NCBI RefSeq assembly: GCF_001281175.1
Contig: NZ_KQ440396.1
Location: forward strand, 186,001-250,000
DNA length: 64,000 nt
Direction: 5' to 3'
Source: Apilactobacillus apinorum
Lineage (GTDB): Bacteria > Bacillota > Bacilli > Lactobacillales > Lactobacillaceae
A model generated the notes under the pieces. The model was not told the origin of the DNA, ran no database searches, and saw only the letters and a list, made by a program, of their open reading frames with translations. The position numbers and the translations under genes are program-made. Positions 46,701-56,040 of the stretch are shown piece after piece. Each line of letters begins with the position of its first letter. Position 1 is the stretch's first letter.

Positions 46701-48779
46701 AATCATTTCAACACGACTGTTATTGATATTAACGTTCTTTAAATCCCTGTAATTCTTTAACTTAGCTTCTACCTTTAAGACGTTAGAACTATTAATTGTC
46801 ATTTTATTGATGACAAAAGGAGTTCTTTCATATGTCATTTCCATATGATCTGGGTCGCCATAATACATAGATAACGAATAATCATTAGATAAATTAATTT
46901 GTTTATGCATCTTTTCAGAGAAAAATGAATATCCCACAAGTGCATTAGTTACTGTGTCACGAATAAATAGACCGACTTTTTTATTTACAAATAGCTTGTT
47001 AAAATCACTCAAAGCAAAAATAAATCCACCTTCATGATTTTGCTTAGCCATAACTTGATTTTGTCCGTCTGAAATAACCATATTGTAATCACTAGCTGTC
47101 GCATTGGTCATATTGAAAATGACGTGTTCTTCATCCTTGATATTTGGAACACTGATTATTGGATCATGGCCTTTTTTAGCTTCAACACTATTTACATCAA
47201 ATACTAACGTTCCAACACTATTGTATCTAGTAATGACCTTAAACCCATCTCTTTCAAACGGCATTAACTTTCTTTCAGCCAATTTATCGGTTGGATTAGT
47301 TACTACATCATTAATAAAATACTTGTTGCTAATTGAATTGCTAATTTGTAATTTCCATGTTCCAATCCCTAAATGTTTTACGGCTTTTGGGATACTAAAT
47401 ACAACTTCATATCCTGCATTATTGTACTTACCTTTTGGTTTCATAATGCGTTTTAATAATATCGTTGGTTTTCTAACAATATTTACTTTATAAGATTTAT
47501 TGTTTTTTATATTAATTAAATTGGCTGTAATGGTTTCACTTGAATTAGCTTTATTAAACCATTTTTTGATTAATTTAATTCGATTGAACTTAAAAGCACC
47601 ACTAATTTCAAAAGTACCCTTCTTAATATCTCTGTATTCAGCCTTACGAATCTTTTGATCGATTTTACAGTTATTGTTAGAAACATTTAAGTGACTAATT
47701 AAATCCTTGTCATTACTAATTTCTGGTAGTCTTAACTGATATTTTCTACCATGAAAACTACTTTTGAACTCACCTATCACTTCATTGTAAGTAAATGAAT
47801 TAATCATTGAAATATCATTAACTTGGAGCGCATGATACATTATTTGGTGCTTAATTGGTAATAGATTAAATATGTCAGAACTCCATAGATTCCAATCTCT
47901 TAGAAAAACGTAAACCATTTCTTGGACTTTATAAATATAGTCTTCTTCGTTATCACCAAGATTTTGAATAAAAATATAAATATCCAAAAATAGTACTTTA
48001 TACATGAAATCCATAATCATACTATCTTGTTTATCAAAACCCGCATCTAATAACATTTTATATGCAATGTTTAATGCATCTAAACGGTTTTGAAAGTTAG
48101 ATAATGCACTCCTTGTTTGAGTGATGGAATCTGAACTTTCTCGCCATCTCCATTTATAAACAACATCTTCAATAATAGACGTCTTTTTAGACTTTAAGTG
48201 CACATCTAAAGTAAAGGGAATGTCTTCATAAATCATCCCTTCAATAAATTTAATGTTATTTTCTACTAAAAATGAGCGTTTGTATAACTTATTCCAAACC
48301 GTTGTGTCATATAGTAAATCATGATTAAATTTTAAGTCAGTATCGTTATAGTCATCATGAACCGCAAAAGAATGAAGGTATGAATTAGTCAATCGATACT
48401 TATCAAATCGTTCAACGAATCCAACAACAACATCAGAATCATTTTGACGTGCCTTATAAGTTAAGTTGGAATATGCATCTTCAGGAACAATATCGTCTCC
48501 ATCAACAAAGGCAATATATTTTCCTCTTGCATGCTTCATTCCATAATTTCTAGTGGTACTGATTCCACCATTGGTCTTATGTAATGCCCTAAAAAAATCA
48601 TATTTTTCAGCATATTCATCAATAATATCTTTGGTTTTATCTGTTGATTCATCATCAATCATTAATACTTCAAGGCTATCCTTGGGGAAAGTTGTATTTG
48701 CAATTGAGTCTAAACATCTTCTGATATAATCTTCGACGTTATAACAGGCTACAATCACAGATAAATATGGTTCTCTCAT
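43749..48779 (-). CDS. Giant wall-polymer polymerase: GT2 glycosyltransferase plus two CDP-glycerol phosphotransferase domains
   Basis: 1676 residues. Residues 1 to about 330: GT2 (GT-A) glycosyltransferase with LSVIVACYNVEDYI, NGGISTTRNYG and the metal-binding DGDD at 93-96. About 330-800: beta-rich linker with no recognised motif, probably several Ig-like sandwiches. About 810-1175: TagF-type domain 1 with LHGTFLKHMG (His915), GFPRND, APTYRAD, RLHY (His1043) and [10 protein letters not shown]. About 1215-1580: TagF-type domain 2 with WHGTPLKTL (His1313), GYPRND, APTWRDN, THY (His1451) and [10 protein letters not shown]. About 1600-1676: small C-terminal module. All three active sites look intact. 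It probably builds a teichoic-acid-like or capsular polymer combining sugar and glycerol (or ribitol) phosphate at the inner membrane face; export could use TagG. Alone in its transcription unit. Confidence 0.9.
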   Translation of the reverse strand: MREPYLSVIVACYNVEDYIRRCLDSIANTTFPKDSLEVLMIDDESTDKTKDIIDEYAEKYDFFRALHKTNGGISTTRNYGMKHARGKYIAFVDGDDIVPEDAYSNLTYKARQNDSDVVVGFVERFDKYRLTNSYLHSFAVHDDYNDTDLKFNHDLLYDTTVWNKLYKRSFLVENNIKFIEGMIYEDIPFTLDVHLKSKKTSIIEDVVYKWRWRESSDSITQTRSALSNFQNRLDALNIAYKMLLDAGFDKQDSMIMDFMYKVLFLDIYIFIQNLGDNEEDYIYKVQEMVYVFLRDWNLWSSDIFNLLPIKHQIMYHALQVNDISMINSFTYNEVIGEFKSSFHGRKYQLRLPEISNDKDLISHLNVSNNNCKIDQKIRKAEYRDIKKGTFEISGAFKFNRIKLIKKWFNKANSSETITANLINIKNNKSYKVNIVRKPTILLKRIMKPKGKYNNAGYEVVFSIPKAVKHLGIGTWKLQISNSISNKYFINDVVTNPTDKLAERKLMPFERDGFKVITRYNSVGTLVFDVNSVEAKKGHDPIISVPNIKDEEHVIFNMTNATASDYNMVISDGQNQVMAKQNHEGGFIFALSDFNKLFVNKKVGLFIRDTVTNALVGYSFFSEKMHKQINLSNDYSLSMYYGDPDHMEMTYERTPFVINKMTINSSNVLKVEAKLKNYRDLKNVNINNSRVEMISKDKQTRVVLDEDNNDLKFNEGILSFNYKLTNNQKTQLNLLSGDYQFKAYIYNENKVDIYRIKYAKKAKIGLTELPFKGSSVVKYEVKKDADKNILLCINQPFFKLIDSKKSLRSLSYSLLYPLMRFLPLRKVMVFDSYWSSKFDSNERLMYEYVVKEHPEIKTVWIFNNTETKITGNADRVKVNSFKYWYYLAVAKYIIQNTNMPNRYAKRKGQIEVETLHGTFLKHMGYDEPHFKFGTKKIQNLFAHRNRRWDYLVVPSDYMARTASKAFNYSQKIIKSGFPRNDELYTNNNVDYCNQIKNKIGIPLDKKVILYAPTYRADAGFDFKLDLDKLQDKLSDEYVLLVRLHYFVAHSNSFYSNPGFVYDVSDYDNINDLYLIADTLVTDYSSVMFDFAHLKRPMIFYAYDKDWYLDEENRGVYLDYDKQMPGPIVYDENQLIDSLVNLNSVHDQYKEQLDQFYTEFAQYGDGGTATKQVVETVLNTNDDDLDQEPDDKLITRKIGHFFNTNYLQAEILNWLSKKLSKKNIVIFESFFGTQYSDNPKAIYEYMAKNYPQYKLYWNVNDEDKQYFIDNNIPHILRFGFSSIWKQARAKYWVTNVRRPFRWQPSEDTVVLQTWHGTPLKTLAADVMKVTMPGMNAQKYHKDVFKDDNRWSRLIAPNMYSAKIMQRAFRMKANQMQLDGYPRNDVLINHTSDDIQRIKKALNIDSNKKVVLYAPTWRDNEYVKNDEFTAKLHLDLDQVKAAFGSDVLVLVRTHYLISNNLDLSSYTDIALDVSQYPDIADLYLISDVLITDYSSVMFDYATLKRPMIFFTYDLDAYANEIRGFYFDFVKEAPGPMVKTTKDVVSNLKDILDNWQPDEKYMEFFNKYASWMDGNASKRAVEKMLNNHSLEEVYDDNLASHNLEKTMIVNDGSALWQPDKDFADFNDIKFAINIDGDQKVEVIKEMHLIDPHFNEQVGDSFALIKLNSNSYWVNIFDLRK

Positions 48780-48828
48780 TGTTATTACATCTCACTTATC
48801 TTTTGTTTTGTTATAAATATTTAAAATA

Positions 48829-48853
48829 AAAAATACCGATTAAAAATTCGGTT
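48829..48853 (-). terminator. Weak terminator-like hairpin before the polymerase gene
   Basis: Minus strand ACCGA, 8-nt loop, TCGGT, then ATTTTTTATTTT. The stem is short (5 bp). It could end uraA transcription or attenuate the polymerase mRNA, since the possible promoter lies upstream of it. Confidence 0.4.
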
Positions 48854-48899
48854 AACTTGATTAAAGCAATACAATTATTGCTTTTTATGATATAGCTAA

Positions 48900-48908
48900 A
48901 TTATATCA
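48900..48908 (-). promoter_or_regulatory. Extended -10 promoter, polymerase gene
   Basis: Minus-strand TGATATAAT in the uraA-polymerase gap, flanked by the inverted repeat ATGATATA/TATATCAT (48887-48909). The leader to the ATG would be about 110 nt. Confidence 0.5.
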
Positions 48909-48945
48909 TTAATAACTTCATTTTTAATTGGTATTTTATTAAGAA

Positions 48946-50199
48946 TTATTCATTTTTAGGTAATACTAGGTTCAATATAACTCCTAATATTACTGAGACG
49001 GCTAATCCATTTAAAGGTAATGTTCCAATTTTTAACATGAATCCACCCACACCGATTACTAAGATTGTTGAGATGATCATTAAGTTTCTCTTCTTAGCTA
49101 AATCAATTTGGTTTTCTATCATGATTTTAATTCCACTAGAAGCAATTGTTCCAAATAGTAAGAAACTAATACCACCAATTACGGGTAATGGCATTTGCAT
49201 AATTAGAACGTTTAACTTATTAATAAATGAGAATAATACGGCAAAGATAGCAGCCCCGATTAAAACGTAAACACTATGGATTTTGGTAATAGCCATAACA
49301 CCAATGTTTTCACCATAACTTGTAACTGCTGGCCCACCCAATAGTCCGGCAAATACTGATGCTAATCCATCACCTGTAAGAGTTCTGTTTAGACCTGGGT
49401 TTTTAAAATAATTTCTTCCAGTTAATTCGTCTAGAACCATTAAGTGTCCCAAATGTTCAGTGATTGTCACAAAGGCAATTGGAGCAATTGCGATAATTGC
49501 TCCCCATTCAAACTTAACATTGTAAGAAACGAATGGAATTTCAAATTTAGGCATTGCAAACCACTGTGCATTTGCAATTGTAGATAGATTTACTAGTCCC
49601 ATTGCAATAGAAAGAACATAACCACAGATAATTGCTAACAAGATTGGCATAAATCCAAGGAAACCTTTTACGTACATATTAAAGAATATTGCTAATAATA
49701 ATGTTACAAGCGAAACAACAACGTATTTGTAGTCATAGTTACCATTATTTAGCATTGCATCGTTCGCTGCGCTTCCTGCTAATGATAATCCAATTACAAT
49801 AACAACTGGTCCGACTACTACAGCTGGTAATAGCTTATCGATCCAATCAGATCCGATCATGCTAATTAATAAAGCTACAATTAGGTAAATAACACCAACC
49901 GCAATTACTCCTTGAGCGATTCCAGGATACCCTGTCACTTGCATCAAGTATTTCATTGGAACAATGAAAGCGAAACTAGATCCCATATATGCAGGAATTT
50001 TCTTTTGTGTTACTAAGATATGAATTAGTGTTCCTACACCAGATGTAAATAGTGCAATACTTGGACTTAATCCAACTAGTAGCGGAACGATTACAGTACT
50101 CCCAAACATCGAAAACATATGTTGTAATGATAAACCAATCCATAGCCAGAATCCTGGTTTATCATTAACATCTAATATCACATCTTGCTTTTTATCCAT
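48946..50199 (-). CDS. uraA: Uracil permease (NCS2 family)
   Basis: 417 residues from the ATG with GGGAGGA upstream (an upstream in-frame TTG lies within the RBS). NCS2 nucleobase transporter: LQHMFSMFGSTVIVPLL at the start of helix 1, TEHLGHLMVLDELTGRNYF and GPAVTSYGENIGVMAIT with the substrate-binding Glu residues. About 14 helices expected. The PyrR attenuator upstream points to uracil, not xanthine, as substrate. Confidence 0.94.
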   Translation of the reverse strand: MDKKQDVILDVNDKPGFWLWIGLSLQHMFSMFGSTVIVPLLVGLSPSIALFTSGVGTLIHILVTQKKIPAYMGSSFAFIVPMKYLMQVTGYPGIAQGVIAVGVIYLIVALLISMIGSDWIDKLLPAVVVGPVVIVIGLSLAGSAANDAMLNNGNYDYKYVVVSLVTLLLAIFFNMYVKGFLGFMPILLAIICGYVLSIAMGLVNLSTIANAQWFAMPKFEIPFVSYNVKFEWGAIIAIAPIAFVTITEHLGHLMVLDELTGRNYFKNPGLNRTLTGDGLASVFAGLLGGPAVTSYGENIGVMAITKIHSVYVLIGAAIFAVLFSFINKLNVLIMQMPLPVIGGISFLLFGTIASSGIKIMIENQIDLAKKRNLMIISTILVIGVGGFMLKIGTLPLNGLAVSVILGVILNLVLPKNE

Positions 50200-50235
50200 A
50201 TTTCTTCCTCCCAAAAACTTAAGATCTCTAATTTA

Positions 50236-50272
50236 GCAAAAAAGATCTATTTATCCCGAGATAAATAGACCT
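50236..50272 (-). terminator. Attenuator terminator of uraA
   Basis: AGGTCTATTTATC, loop, GATAAATAGATCT (13 bp with one G-U) followed by a T run on the minus strand, upstream of the uraA RBS. Confidence 0.88.
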
Positions 50273-50341
50273 TTACAAATTTTAATTAAATTCGTTCAAT
50301 CTTTTCAGCCTCACGGGACTAAATTAAAGACTCTATATTTT
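50273..50341 (-). promoter_or_regulatory. PyrR-binding RNA leader of uraA
   Basis: On the minus strand AGTCCCGTGAGGCTGAAAAG (50321-50302) matches the PyrR anti-antiterminator binding loop (TCC...GAGGCT...AAAAG). With the terminator at 50236-50272 it forms the usual PyrR attenuator: UMP-bound PyrR promotes termination. Confidence 0.88.
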
Positions 50342-50347
50342 TATTAA

Positions 50348-50376
50348 ATAATACTTAGATTAATAAGAAATGTCAA
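50348..50376 (-). promoter_or_regulatory. Promoter of uraA
   Basis: TTGACA (50376-50371), 17-nt spacer, TATTAT (50353-50348) on the minus strand; the -35 directly abuts the lepA stop codon. Confidence 0.88.
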
Positions 50377-52215
50377 CTACTTTTTATCAGATTCTTCTTC
50401 ATCAGTTTGTAGAACCGCCATAAATGCAGCCTGTGGTATATCAACTTTACCAACTGCCTTCATACGCTTCTTACCAGCCTTTTGTTTTTCAAGTAATTTC
50501 ATTCTTCTAGTTCTATCCCCACCATATAGGTGCGCAGTAACATCTTTTCGATAAGCCTTAATATTAGTTCTAGCGATAACTTTAGCTCCGATGGCAGCTT
50601 GCACAGGAATTTCAAAGTTTTGTCTAGGAATAATCTTCTTAAGCTTTTCAACAATAATTCTGGCACGACTAGCAGAGAATTGTCGATGTGAAATAAAACT
50701 CAATGCATCAACTTTTTCACCATTTAGCAAGATATCAATCTTAACTAGATCAGATGGCTTGTAGTCACCTAATTCGTAATCAAGTGATGCATAACCTCTG
50801 GTAGTTGATTTTAATTTATCGAAGAAATCAAAAATGATTTCTGATAGCGGAATTGAATACATGATATTAACTCTATAATCATCAATATATTCCATTGTAT
50901 CAAACTGCCCACGTCTTGATTGGCAAAGTTCCATAACTGCTCCAACATAGTCATTTGGCACCATTACTGTTGCATTAACATATGGTTCTTCAACTGACTT
51001 AATTTCAGAAGCATCTGGCATTTCAGATGGGTTTTCCACATCTTTACGATTACCATCAGTTGTGAAAACATGGTAAGTAACTGATGGAGCTGTTGTAATA
51101 AGATCTAGATTAAATTCTCTTTCTAATCTTTCTTGAACAACATCCATATGCAGCATTCCTAAGAATCCACATCTAAATCCAAACCCTAGAGCTTGTGATG
51201 ATTCTGGTTCAAATTCTAAAGCAGCATCATTAAGCTTTAGTTTTTCTAGAGATTCTCTTAAATCTGTGAACTTTGCATTATCAGTAGGATATAATCCAGA
51301 ATAAACCATTGGTTCCATTTCACGATAACCAGGTAAAGCTTCTTCTGCAGGATTATTAGCATTAGTTACAGTATCCCCAACCCTGGTTTGGTTGATATCC
51401 TTAATACTTGCAGTAATGTATCCAACGTCTCCCGCCATTAAATATTCTCTTTGAACTGGATGTGGAGAGTTAACACCAACTTCAGTTACTTCATATTCAC
51501 TTCCACTGTTCATTAATCTGATTTTATCGCCGGGTTTTACAACCCCATCTTCTAAGCGGACACTTAAAACAACTCCACGATAGTCATCGTAGACTGAGTC
51601 AAATACTAATGCTTTTAATGGCGCATCTAAGTCACCAGTAGGTGCTGGAACTTCTTCGACAATTCTTTCTAATAAATCTTCGATTCCAATACCCTTTTTA
51701 GCACTAGCTAAAACAGCGTTATCCGCATCAATTCCGATGATGTCTTCCACTTCTTTTTTTACCATATCTGGTCTAGCAGAAGGTAAATCAATTTTATTAA
51801 TTACTGGAACAATTTCCAAATCGTCATCAATTGCTAAATAAACATTAGCTAAAGTTTGCGCTTCGACACCTTGGGCTGCATCAACTACTAATACGGCTCC
51901 TTCACAAGCTGCTAAACTTCTTGAAACTTCATATGAAAAATCGACATGTCCGGGTGTATCGATTAAATGAAATTCGTAATCATGACCATCTTTAGCATGA
52001 TATTTTAGTTCAACTGCATTTAATTTGATTGTGATTCCACGTTCTCTTTCAAGTTCCATATCATCCAACAATTGATTTTGCATGTCTCTTTTAGCGACAG
52101 TATCTGTCATTTCCAAAATTCGATCAGCTAAAGTAGATTTACCATGATCAATATGAGCAACAATCGAAAAGTTACGAATGTATTTTTGATGTTCCTTCAT
52201 TTTTTCTAAATCCAT
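50377..52215 (-). CDS. lepA: Elongation factor 4 (LepA)
   Basis: 612 residues from [28 protein letters not shown], with TAGGAA upstream; an in-frame TTG 18 nt earlier is less likely. Translational GTPase motifs: G1 [10 protein letters not shown]3 [13 protein letters not shown]4 NKIDLPSA; C-terminal domain ending in the conserved [18 protein letters not shown] (in part). LepA promotes back-translocation or initiation-complex remodelling under stress. Its own promoter separates it from dnaJ. Confidence 0.96.
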   Translation of the reverse strand: MDLEKMKEHQKYIRNFSIVAHIDHGKSTLADRILEMTDTVAKRDMQNQLLDDMELERERGITIKLNAVELKYHAKDGHDYEFHLIDTPGHVDFSYEVSRSLAACEGAVLVVDAAQGVEAQTLANVYLAIDDDLEIVPVINKIDLPSARPDMVKKEVEDIIGIDADNAVLASAKKGIGIEDLLERIVEEVPAPTGDLDAPLKALVFDSVYDDYRGVVLSVRLEDGVVKPGDKIRLMNSGSEYEVTEVGVNSPHPVQREYLMAGDVGYITASIKDINQTRVGDTVTNANNPAEEALPGYREMEPMVYSGLYPTDNAKFTDLRESLEKLKLNDAALEFEPESSQALGFGFRCGFLGMLHMDVVQERLEREFNLDLITTAPSVTYHVFTTDGNRKDVENPSEMPDASEIKSVEEPYVNATVMVPNDYVGAVMELCQSRRGQFDTMEYIDDYRVNIMYSIPLSEIIFDFFDKLKSTTRGYASLDYELGDYKPSDLVKIDILLNGEKVDALSFISHRQFSASRARIIVEKLKKIIPRQNFEIPVQAAIGAKVIARTNIKAYRKDVTAHLYGGDRTRRMKLLEKQKAGKKRMKAVGKVDIPQAAFMAVLQTDEEESDKK

Positions 52216-52250
52216 GTTTATTCCTACTTTCAACGTAATATATTAGTATA

Positions 52251-52281
52251 ATTATAACAACCGCACACGGTTTGTACAAAC
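52251..52281 (-). promoter_or_regulatory. lepA promoter with overlapping palindromes
   Basis: Minus strand TTGTAC (52279-52274), 17-nt spacer, TATAAT (52256-52251). The spacer contains AACCG-N4-CGGTT (52259-52272), and the perfect 12-bp palindrome GTTTGTACAAAC (52270-52281) covers the -35, so a repressor site is likely. Confidence 0.7.
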
Positions 52282-52302
52282 TAAATAATATTAATAACAA
52301 AC

Positions 52303-52333
52303 AAAAAAAGAGTCGCTTTAACGACTCTTTTTA
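52303..52333 (-). terminator. Terminator of the hrcA-grpE-dnaK-dnaJ operon
   Basis: AAAAAGAGTCG, 6-nt loop, CGACTCTTTTT with a T run; 11 bp perfect, 2 bp after dnaJ. Confidence 0.92.
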
Positions 52334-52334
52334 T

Positions 52335-53492
52335 TTATTTCTTACCATTCATAGCGTCCTTCATTTTTTCGAAAAATCCACCATCTTTGTAGTCTTTTTC
52401 TCCAGAAGCTTCAGCAAATGCTTTAAGAGCTATCTTTTGTTGTTTATTAAGGTTCTTAGGAGTAACTACCTTAACAGTAACTAATTGGTCTCCCTTTGAA
52501 CTACTGTTAATTCTAGGCATTCCTTTACCTCTAAGTCTGAATGTTGTATTTGATTGAGTTCCAGCAGGAACCTTCATTTCAACATCACCATAGACAGTTT
52601 TTACCTTAATCGTACTTCCTAGTGTAGCTTGAGCAAATGAAATGTCTTGGTCATAGTATAAATCATCACCTTGACGTTCGAATTCACGACTTTCTTTTAC
52701 TCTAAAGACAATGAATAAATCACCGTAAGGTCCACCATTTTCACCGGCTTCACCTTGTCCTTGTAGTCTCATTTGTTGTCCGTCATCCACACCAGCAGGA
52801 ATCTTAACTTCTACTTTATGGCTTTCATGCATGTGACCAGAACCATGACACTTATCACATTTTTCTTTAATTTCTTTACCAGTTCCACCACAAGTAGGAC
52901 ATGGATGTTGAGTTTGCATTCTACCAAATGGAGTATCTTGAACACCAGTTACGTATCCACTACCGTTACATTCATGACAAGTTTCCGGATTAGTTCCTGG
53001 TTTAGCACCAGAACCTTCACACTTATCACATTTAGCTTCTCTATCATATCTAATAGTAGTAGTCTTACCAAATACTGCATCTTCAAAATTAATCGTCATT
53101 TGGTACTGTAAATCTCTTCCCTTTACAGGAGCGTTAGGATCTCTTTGTGTTCTTCCACCGGCTCCACCACCGAAGAATTGACTAAAGATATCATCAAATC
53201 CTCCGCCACCAAAGCCTGAGAATCCACCAGCACCACCGAAGCCACCAGCTCCGCCGCCAAATCCGCCAGCAGGACCTTCAGCTGAACCGAATTGATCATA
53301 ATTTTGACGCTTTTGATCATCACTTAGTACTTCATAAGCTTCATTAATTTCTTTGAATCTTTTTTCGGCACCAGGTTCTTTATTGATGTCGGGATGATAC
53401 TTTTTAGACATTTTACGATATGCTCGTTTGATTTCGTCTTGACTGGCATCTTTTGATATTCCTAATATTGAATAATAATCTTTATCAGCCAT
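52335..53492 (-). CDS. dnaJ: Chaperone protein DnaJ
   Basis: 385 residues. J domain (1 to about 70) with KKYHPDINK, a long Gly/Phe-rich linker (about 73-115) and four CxxCxGxG zinc repeats ([32 protein letters not shown]), then two beta-rich substrate-binding domains. It stimulates DnaK ATPase and delivers clients. Last gene of the HrcA-regulated operon. Confidence 0.97.
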   Translation of the reverse strand: MADKDYYSILGISKDASQDEIKRAYRKMSKKYHPDINKEPGAEKRFKEINEAYEVLSDDQKRQNYDQFGSAEGPAGGFGGGAGGFGGAGGFSGFGGGGFDDIFSQFFGGGAGGRTQRDPNAPVKGRDLQYQMTINFEDAVFGKTTTIRYDREAKCDKCEGSGAKPGTNPETCHECNGSGYVTGVQDTPFGRMQTQHPCPTCGGTGKEIKEKCDKCHGSGHMHESHKVEVKIPAGVDDGQQMRLQGQGEAGENGGPYGDLFIVFRVKESREFERQGDDLYYDQDISFAQATLGSTIKVKTVYGDVEMKVPAGTQSNTTFRLRGKGMPRINSSSKGDQLVTVKVVTPKNLNKQQKIALKAFAEASGEKDYKDGGFFEKMKDAMNGKK

Positions 53493-53518
53493 TGTTATCC
53501 CCCATTAATATTTTTGCA

Positions 53519-53561
53519 ATAAAAGGCCAAAGCCCATCAGTCAGACTTTGACCTTTTATTG
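53519..53561 (-). terminator. Hairpin between dnaK and dnaJ
   Basis: AATAAAAGGTCAAAGTC pairs with GGCTTTGGCCTTTTATT with a few G-U pairs, followed by a weak T tract. Probably partial termination or a processing site that sets the dnaK:dnaJ ratio. Confidence 0.6.
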
Positions 53562-53573
53562 AATAATTATTTA

Positions 53574-55424
53574 TTATTTTTTGTCATCATCATTAACTTC
53601 GTGGAAATCGCCGTCAACTGTGTTGTCGTCTTTACTCTTAGTATCTGATGAGTCAGCTGATGTAGCTTGATCGCCACCTTGAGCTTGTTCTTGTTGGTAT
53701 AACTTAACAGCAAGTGCTTGTACTTGTTGGCTCAAGTCATCTTTCTTAGCTTTCATTTCTTCTAAGTTGTTGTCGTCTTTAGCTTTCTTCAATGCATCTT
53801 CAGCTTCTTTAGCTTTCTTGATTTCATCTTCAGAAACCTTACCTTCAACATCCTTTAGAGTCTTGTCAGTTTGGAAGATTAATTGATCTACTTCGTTCTT
53901 TAGATCTACTTCTTCCTTACGTTTCTTATCTTCTTCTTCATTCTTCTTTGCTTCATCCATCATACGTTGGATTTCGTCATCTGAAAGACCATTTGAATCT
54001 TTGATGGTAATCTTTTGTTCCTTACCAGTACCTTTGTCCTTAGCAGAAACGTTTACGATACCATTCTTATCGATATCAAATTTAACTTCGATTTGAGGAA
54101 TTCCACGAGGTGCTGCAGGAATATCAGTCAATTGGAATTGACCTAATGTCTTGTTATCAGCAGCCATTGGACGTTCACCTTGAAGAACATGGATATCAAC
54201 AGCTGGTTGGTTATCAGCAGCAGTTGAGAACACTTGTGATTTTGAAGTTGGAATAGTTGTATTTCTATCGATTAACTTAGTGAATACACCACCCATAGTT
54301 TCAATACCTAATGATAGAGGAGTAACATCCAATAGGACAACATCCTTAACATCACCAGTTAGCACACCACCTTGAACGGCAGCACCTAAAGCAACGGCTT
54401 CATCAGGATTAATTGAGTGGTTTGGTTCCTTTCCAGTCCAGTTCTTAACAGCTTCTTGAACAGCTGGAATACGAGTTGAACCACCATTTAGGATAACTTC
54501 ATCAATGTCTGATTTGCTTAATCCAGCATCTTTTAGAGCATTGTCAAAAGCAACTTTAGTCTTATCAACTAAGTCAGAAGTTAATTCATTAAACTTAGCA
54601 CGTGATAGGCTTGTTTCTAGGTGAAGTGGACCATTGTCACCTGAAGCAATAAATGGAAGACTAATTTCTGTTTCTGAAACACCTGATAGGTCTTTCTTAG
54701 CTTTTTCAGCAGCATCCTTTAGACGTTGTAAAGCCATCTTGTCTTGTGATAAGTCAATTCCGTTTTCGTTCTTAAATTGTTCAACTAAGTAGTCCATGAT
54801 TCTTTTATCAAAATCATCACCACCAAGGTGGGTATCACCATTAGTTGAAAGTACTTGGAATACACCATCACCTAATTCAAGAACAGAAACATCAAAAGTA
54901 CCACCACCAAGGTCATATACTAATACCTTTTCGTCTTTATCTTGTTTGTCCAAACCGTATGCTAATGCAGCAGCAGTTGGTTCGTTAATAATACGTTTTA
55001 CATCAAGACCGGCAATCTTACCAGCATCTTTAGTAGCTTGTCTTTGTGAATCATTGAAGTATGCAGGAACAGTAATAACTGCTTCACTAACTGTATCTCC
55101 AAGATAGTCTTCAGCAAATCCCTTGATGTATTGTAAAATCATAGCTGAAATTTGTTGTGGTGTGTATTTCTTGCCATCAACATCAACAGTGTATCCTTCT
55201 TCACCCATGTGACTCTTAATTGAAGCAATTGTGTTTGGGTTAGTGATCATTTGACGCTTAGCTACTTCACCAACTTGTGGTTCACCATCTTTAAATGCAA
55301 CTACAGATGGAGTAGTTCTTGCACCTTCAGGATTAGTAATGATCTTTGGTTCTTTACCTTCTAGTACAGCAACAGCTGAGTTAGTGGTACCTAAATCGAT
55401 ACCGATAATTTTATTACTTGCCAT
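53574..55424 (-). CDS. dnaK: Chaperone protein DnaK (Hsp70)
   Basis: 616 residues. ATPase domain with [34 protein letters not shown] in parts, [12 protein letters not shown] and [12 protein letters not shown]; linker [13 protein letters not shown]; substrate-binding domain and lid; disordered acidic Gln/Asp-rich tail. It folds and protects proteins with GrpE and DnaJ encoded on either side and ClpB elsewhere in the window. A TTATCCCCTTA leader gap of 29 nt follows grpE. Confidence 0.98.
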   Translation of the reverse strand: MASNKIIGIDLGTTNSAVAVLEGKEPKIITNPEGARTTPSVVAFKDGEPQVGEVAKRQMITNPNTIASIKSHMGEEGYTVDVDGKKYTPQQISAMILQYIKGFAEDYLGDTVSEAVITVPAYFNDSQRQATKDAGKIAGLDVKRIINEPTAAALAYGLDKQDKDEKVLVYDLGGGTFDVSVLELGDGVFQVLSTNGDTHLGGDDFDKRIMDYLVEQFKNENGIDLSQDKMALQRLKDAAEKAKKDLSGVSETEISLPFIASGDNGPLHLETSLSRAKFNELTSDLVDKTKVAFDNALKDAGLSKSDIDEVILNGGSTRIPAVQEAVKNWTGKEPNHSINPDEAVALGAAVQGGVLTGDVKDVVLLDVTPLSLGIETMGGVFTKLIDRNTTIPTSKSQVFSTAADNQPAVDIHVLQGERPMAADNKTLGQFQLTDIPAAPRGIPQIEVKFDIDKNGIVNVSAKDKGTGKEQKITIKDSNGLSDDEIQRMMDEAKKNEEEDKKRKEEVDLKNEVDQLIFQTDKTLKDVEGKVSEDEIKKAKEAEDALKKAKDDNNLEEMKAKKDDLSQQVQALAVKLYQQEQAQGGDQATSADSSDTKSKDDNTVDGDFHEVNDDDKK

Positions 55425-55453
55425 AATTTATTATCCCCTTATTATCAAATTTA

Positions 55454-56026
55454 TTATTGTGCTACAACAACCATACATGGTCTGATAACTCTATCAGCTA
55501 ATTTGTAGCCTTTTTGTAAAATTTCAACAACTGTGTCAGCTGGATGTTCATCATCCGCTGGAACAGTTTGTACAGCTTGACATTCGTTTGGATCGAACTT
55601 CTTATTTAAAACATCAATTTCTTCGATTCCATTTTCGGATAAAGCCTTATTAAAATGTTTTAAAACTAGTTCAACACCTTGCTTTAATTGTTTTCCGTTT
55701 TCATCAGAAACTTCGACTTGAAGAGCTCGATCTAAATTATCCATTACTGGTAAAACACTAGTGGCTAATTTTTGACCATCATATTTGTAAATGTCAGCTC
55801 TTTCTCTCTTATAGCGTGTTTGCATATTTTGCATTTCTGCTTCAGCTCGAAGATACTTGTCAGAGAAATCATCAACTTGTGCTTGAAGTTCTTTAACTTT
55901 ATCTTCTAAAGGATTTTTATCATCCTTTTTTGCTTTTTCTTTCTTAGCACCCTTATCATTAGCTACTTTTTCTTTTTTATCAGTAGCTTTTTTTAGGTCT
56001 TTTTCATCATCCTTCTTACTTGCCAA
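55454..56026 (-). CDS. grpE: Nucleotide exchange factor GrpE
   Basis: 190 residues. A lysine-rich disordered N-terminus (1 to about 45), a long coiled coil (about 45-95, EDKVKELQAQVDDFSDKYLRAEAEMQNM in parts) and the C-terminal beta domain ending in GYKLADRVIRPCMVVVA. It releases ADP from DnaK. It is 14 nt downstream of hrcA. Confidence 0.95.
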   Translation of the reverse strand: MASKKDDEKDLKKATDKKEKVANDKGAKKEKAKKDDKNPLEDKVKELQAQVDDFSDKYLRAEAEMQNMQTRYKRERADIYKYDGQKLATSVLPVMDNLDRALQVEVSDENGKQLKQGVELVLKHFNKALSENGIEEIDVLNKKFDPNECQAVQTVPADDEHPADTVVEILQKGYKLADRVIRPCMVVVAQ

Positions 56027-56040
56027 GTAAATGCCTCCTT

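Noticed and set aside
47104-47493. Plus-strand frame of 129 codons inside the giant polymerase gene
   Set aside because: Antisense shadow of the linker region with no RBS and no recognisable protein.
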